Assembly (NCBI GenBank): GCA_028622995.1
Contig: JAJQJQ010000002.1
Span: forward strand, 868,001 to 932,000
Direction: 5' to 3'
DNA from: Panagrolaimus kolymaensis
Taxonomy: Eukaryota; Nematoda; Chromadorea; Rhabditida; Panagrolaimidae
DNA: 64,000 nt
The notes below the pieces were generated by a model. It had not been told where the DNA came from. It ran no database searches and saw nothing but the letters and a program-made list of their open reading frames with translations. The translations under genes and the position numbers were made by a program. This document shows, in pieces, positions 60,801-64,000 of this stretch; positions within the stretch are counted from its first letter, which is position 1; every line of letters starts with the position of its first letter.

Positions 60801-63800
60801 TGAAGCGATGCCATTGAAAAGTAAACAATGTGATAATTATTTTTATGTTCTTGAACTCGCTCTTGAGTGACATGTTTTGTTAAAATTTATTTAAAGCAGA
60901 ATAGCCATTTTTTGTGATGGTTCCAACACCTCAAAAGTTTGTATTGCTTTTGAAGCGATGCCATTGAAAAGTAAACAATGTGATAATTATTTTTATGTTC
61001 TTGAACTCGCTCTCGAGTGACATGTTTTGTTAAAATTTATTTAAAGCAGAATAGCCATTTTTTGTCATGGATCCAACACCTCAAAAGTTTGTATTTCTTT
61101 TGAAGCGATGCCATTGAAAAGTAAACAATGTGATAATTATTTTTATGTTCTTGAACTCGCTCTCGAGTGACATGTTTTGTTAAAATTTATTTAAAGCAGA
61201 ATAGCCATTTTTTGTGATGGTTCCAACACCTCAAAAGTTTGTATTGCTTTTGAAGCGATGCCATTGAAAAGTAAACAATGTGATAATTATTTTTATGTTC
61301 TTGAACTCGCTCTCGAGTGACATGTTTTGTTAAAATTTATTTAAAGCAGAATAGCCATTTTTTGTCATGGATCCAACACCTCAAAAGTTTGTATTGCTTT
61401 TGAAGCGATGCCATTGAAAAGTAAACAATGTGATAATTATTTTTATGTTCTTGAACTCGCTCTCGAGTGACATGTTTTGTTAAAATTTATTTAAAGCAGA
61501 ATAGCCATTTTTTGTGATGGTTCCAACACCTCAAAAGTTTGTATTCCCATAGAAGCTTTGAAGCTGGAAAGTAAACAATGTGATAATTATTTTTATGTTC
61601 TTAAACTCGCTCTCGAGAGACATGTTTTGTTAAATCTTATTTAAAGCAGAATAGCCATTTTTTGTGATGGATCAAACACCTCAAAAGTTTGTATTCCCAT
61701 AGAAGCTTTGAAGCTGGAAAGTAAACAATGTGATAATTATTTTTATGTTCTTGAACTCGCTCTCGAGTGACATGTTTTGTTAAAATTTATTTAAAGCAGA
61801 ATAGCCATTTTTTGTGATGGTTCCAACACCTCAAAAGTTTGTATTGCTTTTGAAGCGATGCCATTGAAAAGTAAACAATGTGATAATTATTTTTATGTTC
61901 TTGAACTCGCTCTCGAGTGACATGTTTTGTTAAAATTTATTTAAAGCAGAATAGCCATTTTTTGTGATGGATCAAACACCTCAAAAGTTTGTATTGCTTT
62001 TGAAGGGATGCCATTGAAAAGTAAACAATGTGATAATTATTTTTATGTTCTTGAACTCGCTCTCGAGTGACATGTTTTGTTAAAATTTATTTAAAGCAGA
62101 ATAGCCATTTTTTGTGATGGATCAAACACCTCAAAAGTTTGTATTGCTTTTGAAGCGATGCCATTGAAAAGTAAACAATGAGATAATTATTTTTATGTTC
62201 TTGAACTCGCTCTCGAGTGACATGTTTTGTTAAAATTTATTTAAAGCAGAATAGCCATTTTTTGTGATGGTTCCAACACCTCAAAAGTTTGTATTCCCAT
62301 AGAAACTTTGAAGCTGGAAAGTAAACAATGTGATAATTATTTTTATGTTCTTGAACTCGCTCTCGAGTGACATGTTTTGTTAAAATTTATTTAAAGCAGA
62401 ATAGCCATTTTTTGTGATGGTTCCAACACCTCAAAAGTTTGTATTCCCATAGAAACTTTGAAGCTGGAAAGTAAACAATGTGATAATTATTTTTATGTTC
62501 TTGAACTCGCTCTCGAGTGACATGTTTTGTTAAAATTTATTTAAAGCAGAATAGCCATTTTTTGTGATGGTTCCAACACCTCAAAAGTTTGTATTGCTTT
62601 TGAAGCGATGCCATTGAAAAGTAAACAATGTGATAATTATTTTTATGTTCTTGAACTCGCTCTCGAGTGACATGTTTTGTTAAAATTTATTTAAAGCAGA
62701 ATAGCCATTTTTTGTCATGGATCCAACACCTCAAAAGTTTGTATTGCTTTTGAAGCGATGCCATTGAAAAGTAAACAATGTGATAATTATTTTTATGTTC
62801 TTGAACTCGCTCTCGAGTGACATGTTTTGTTAAAATTTATTTAAAGCAGAATAGCCATTTTTTGTGATGGTTCCAACACCTCAAAAGTTTGTATTCCCAT
62901 AGAAGCTTTGAAGCTGGAAAGTAAACAATGTGATAATTATTTTTATGTTCTTAAACTCGCTCTCGAGAGACATGTTTTGTTAAATCTTATTTAAAGCAGA
63001 ATAGCCATTTTTTGTGATGGATCAAACACCTCAAAAGTTTGTATTCCCATAGAAGCTTTGAAGCTGGAAAGTAAACAATGTGATAATTATTTTTATGTTC
63101 TTGAACTCGCTCTCGAGTGACATGTTTTGTTAAAATTTATTTAAAGCAGAATAGCCATTTTTTGTGATGGTTCCAACACCTCAAAAGTTTGTATTGCTTT
63201 TGAAGCGATGCCATTGAAAAGTAAACAATGTGATAATTATTTTTATGTTCTTGAACTCGCTCTCGAGTGACATGTTTTGTTAAAATTTATTTAAAGCAGA
63301 ATAGCCATTTTTTGTGATGGATCAAACACCTCAAAAGTTTGTATTGCTTTTGAAGGGATGCCATTGAAAAGTAAACAATGTGATAATTATTTTTATGTTC
63401 TTGAACTCGCTCTCGAGTGACATGTTTTGTTAAATCTTATTTAAAGCAGAATAGCCATTTTTTGTGATGGATCAAACACCTCAAAAGTTTGTATTCCCAT
63501 AGAAGCTTTGAAGCTGGAAAGTAAACAATGTGATAATTATTTTTATGTTCTTGAACTCGCTCTCGAGTGACATGTTTTGTTAAAATTTATTTAAAGCAGA
63601 ATAGCCATTTTTTGTGATGGATCAAACACCTCAAAAGTTTGTATTGCTTTTGAAGCGATGCCATTGAAAAGTAAACAATGTGATAATTATTTTTATGTTC
63701 TTGAACTCGCTCTCGAGTGACATGTTTTGTTAAATCTTATTTAAAGCAGAATAGCCATTTTTTGTGATGGATCAAACACCTCAAAAGTTTGTATTCCCAT

Positions 63801-64000
63801 AGAAGCTTTGAAGCTGGAAAGTAAACAATGTGATAATTATTTTTATGTTCTTAAACTCGCTCTCGAGAGACATGTTTTGTTAAATCTTATTTAAAACAGA
63901 ATAGCCATTTTTTGTGATGGATCAAACACCTCAAAAGTTTGTATTCCCATAGAAGCTTTGAAGCTGGAAAGTAAACAATGTGATAATTATTTTTATGTTC
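54850..64000. repeat. Tandem satellite array, 150-bp monomer, about 61 copies, open to the right
   Basis: From 54901 the 10-mer ATAGCCATTT recurs every 150 bases without exception up to 63901, so 60 complete monomers show no net insertion or deletion. The edge monomer (54850-54900) is a diverged copy of the end of a unit. Two main kinds differ at monomer positions 46-67: type A (GCTTTTGAAGCGATGCCATTG) and type B (CCCATAGAA followed by A or G and CTTTGAAGCTG). Further linked variants are at positions 16-24, 103, 114, 118, 128-129 and 135-140. Most units contain CTCGAG near position 112. The array continues past the window, so its full length is unknown. It starts 420 bp after the kinase stop. 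Confidence 0.97.
58501..60900. repeat. Higher-order duplication of eight monomers (2 x 1,200 bp)
   Basis: The order of monomer variants in 58501-59700 (eight units) is repeated in 59701-60900. By eye I see a single base difference (near 59664 versus 60864, CTCGAG versus CTTGAG). The two blocks share the private change GTTTGGATTGC in their third unit. Other partial duplications: 56851-57450 with 62101-62700 (sharing the private AGATAATTAT), 61351-62100 with 62701-63450 (sharing GAAGGGATG), and a four-unit repeat 57751-58350 with 58351-58800. Confidence 0.9.

Noticed and set aside
54850..64000. CRISPR array
   Set aside because: Repeats are directly abutting 150-bp units with no unique spacers, in a eukaryotic sequence; this is a satellite.
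54850..64000. Centromeric satellite
   Set aside because: Many nematodes have holocentric chromosomes without satellite centromeres; nothing in the sequence supports a centromere role.

Overview
The window looks like chromosomal DNA of a free-living or parasitic nematode. It is AT-rich with very frequent poly-A and poly-T tracts. Its genes are split by short introns of about 45-90 nt with a strong poly-T/TTTTAG or TTTTCAG acceptor. The reconstructed proteins are nematode-like: a 12-cysteine DB-type module, TOCA, EBAG9, ALDH8A1 and ELO-family homologues. All gene models are hand-built from splice signals and reading-frame phase; none was checked by a search. Exon edges may be off by a base or two.

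Layout. 1-2662: 5' part of an FNDC3-like gene (minus), running off the left edge. 2663-11305: 8.6 kb without a recognisable gene, rich in homopolymers and trinucleotide runs. 11306-12941: an ATGL/PNPLA-type lipase (+). 13217-19315: EBAG9/RCAS1-like (+), whose 5.2 kb third intron holds a secreted DB-module gene on the opposite strand (14467-16319). 19685-20935: a small SnoaL/NTF2-like protein (minus). 22337-26103: TOCA (F-BAR, coiled coil, SH3; minus) with two alternative first exons. 26104-29407: non-coding.

29408-34886 (minus): WDR5, ALDH8A1 and a GNAT-like protein lie head to tail with small gaps and may be an operon. RBFA (+) sits inside an ALDH8A1 intron, and its last codons overlap an ALDH8A1 exon. 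35197-36189: FAM8A1/RDD (+). 36329-36984: SNAPIN (minus). 37943-44060 (+): GPCPD1, ACOT9 and an ELO elongase, three lipid-metabolism genes in a row. 44268-48748 (minus): a SIM/BRCT protein followed by POP1. 49080-49152: tRNA-Lys(UUU). 49289-51130: an unrecognised 197-aa protein gene with a 777-bp TIR element inserted inside a splice donor. 52875-54432: a protein kinase with an HGD catalytic loop. From about 54850 to the right edge lies a tandem satellite of exactly 150-bp monomers (about 61 copies, no net indel) with higher-order structure.

The main points for follow-up are the satellite (higher-order repeats, a coding-like frame), the element in the splice donor, the two nested genes (one with antisense CDS overlap), the TOCA alternative first exons, and the three candidate operons. 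I did not see a CRISPR, phage or bacterial-type system.
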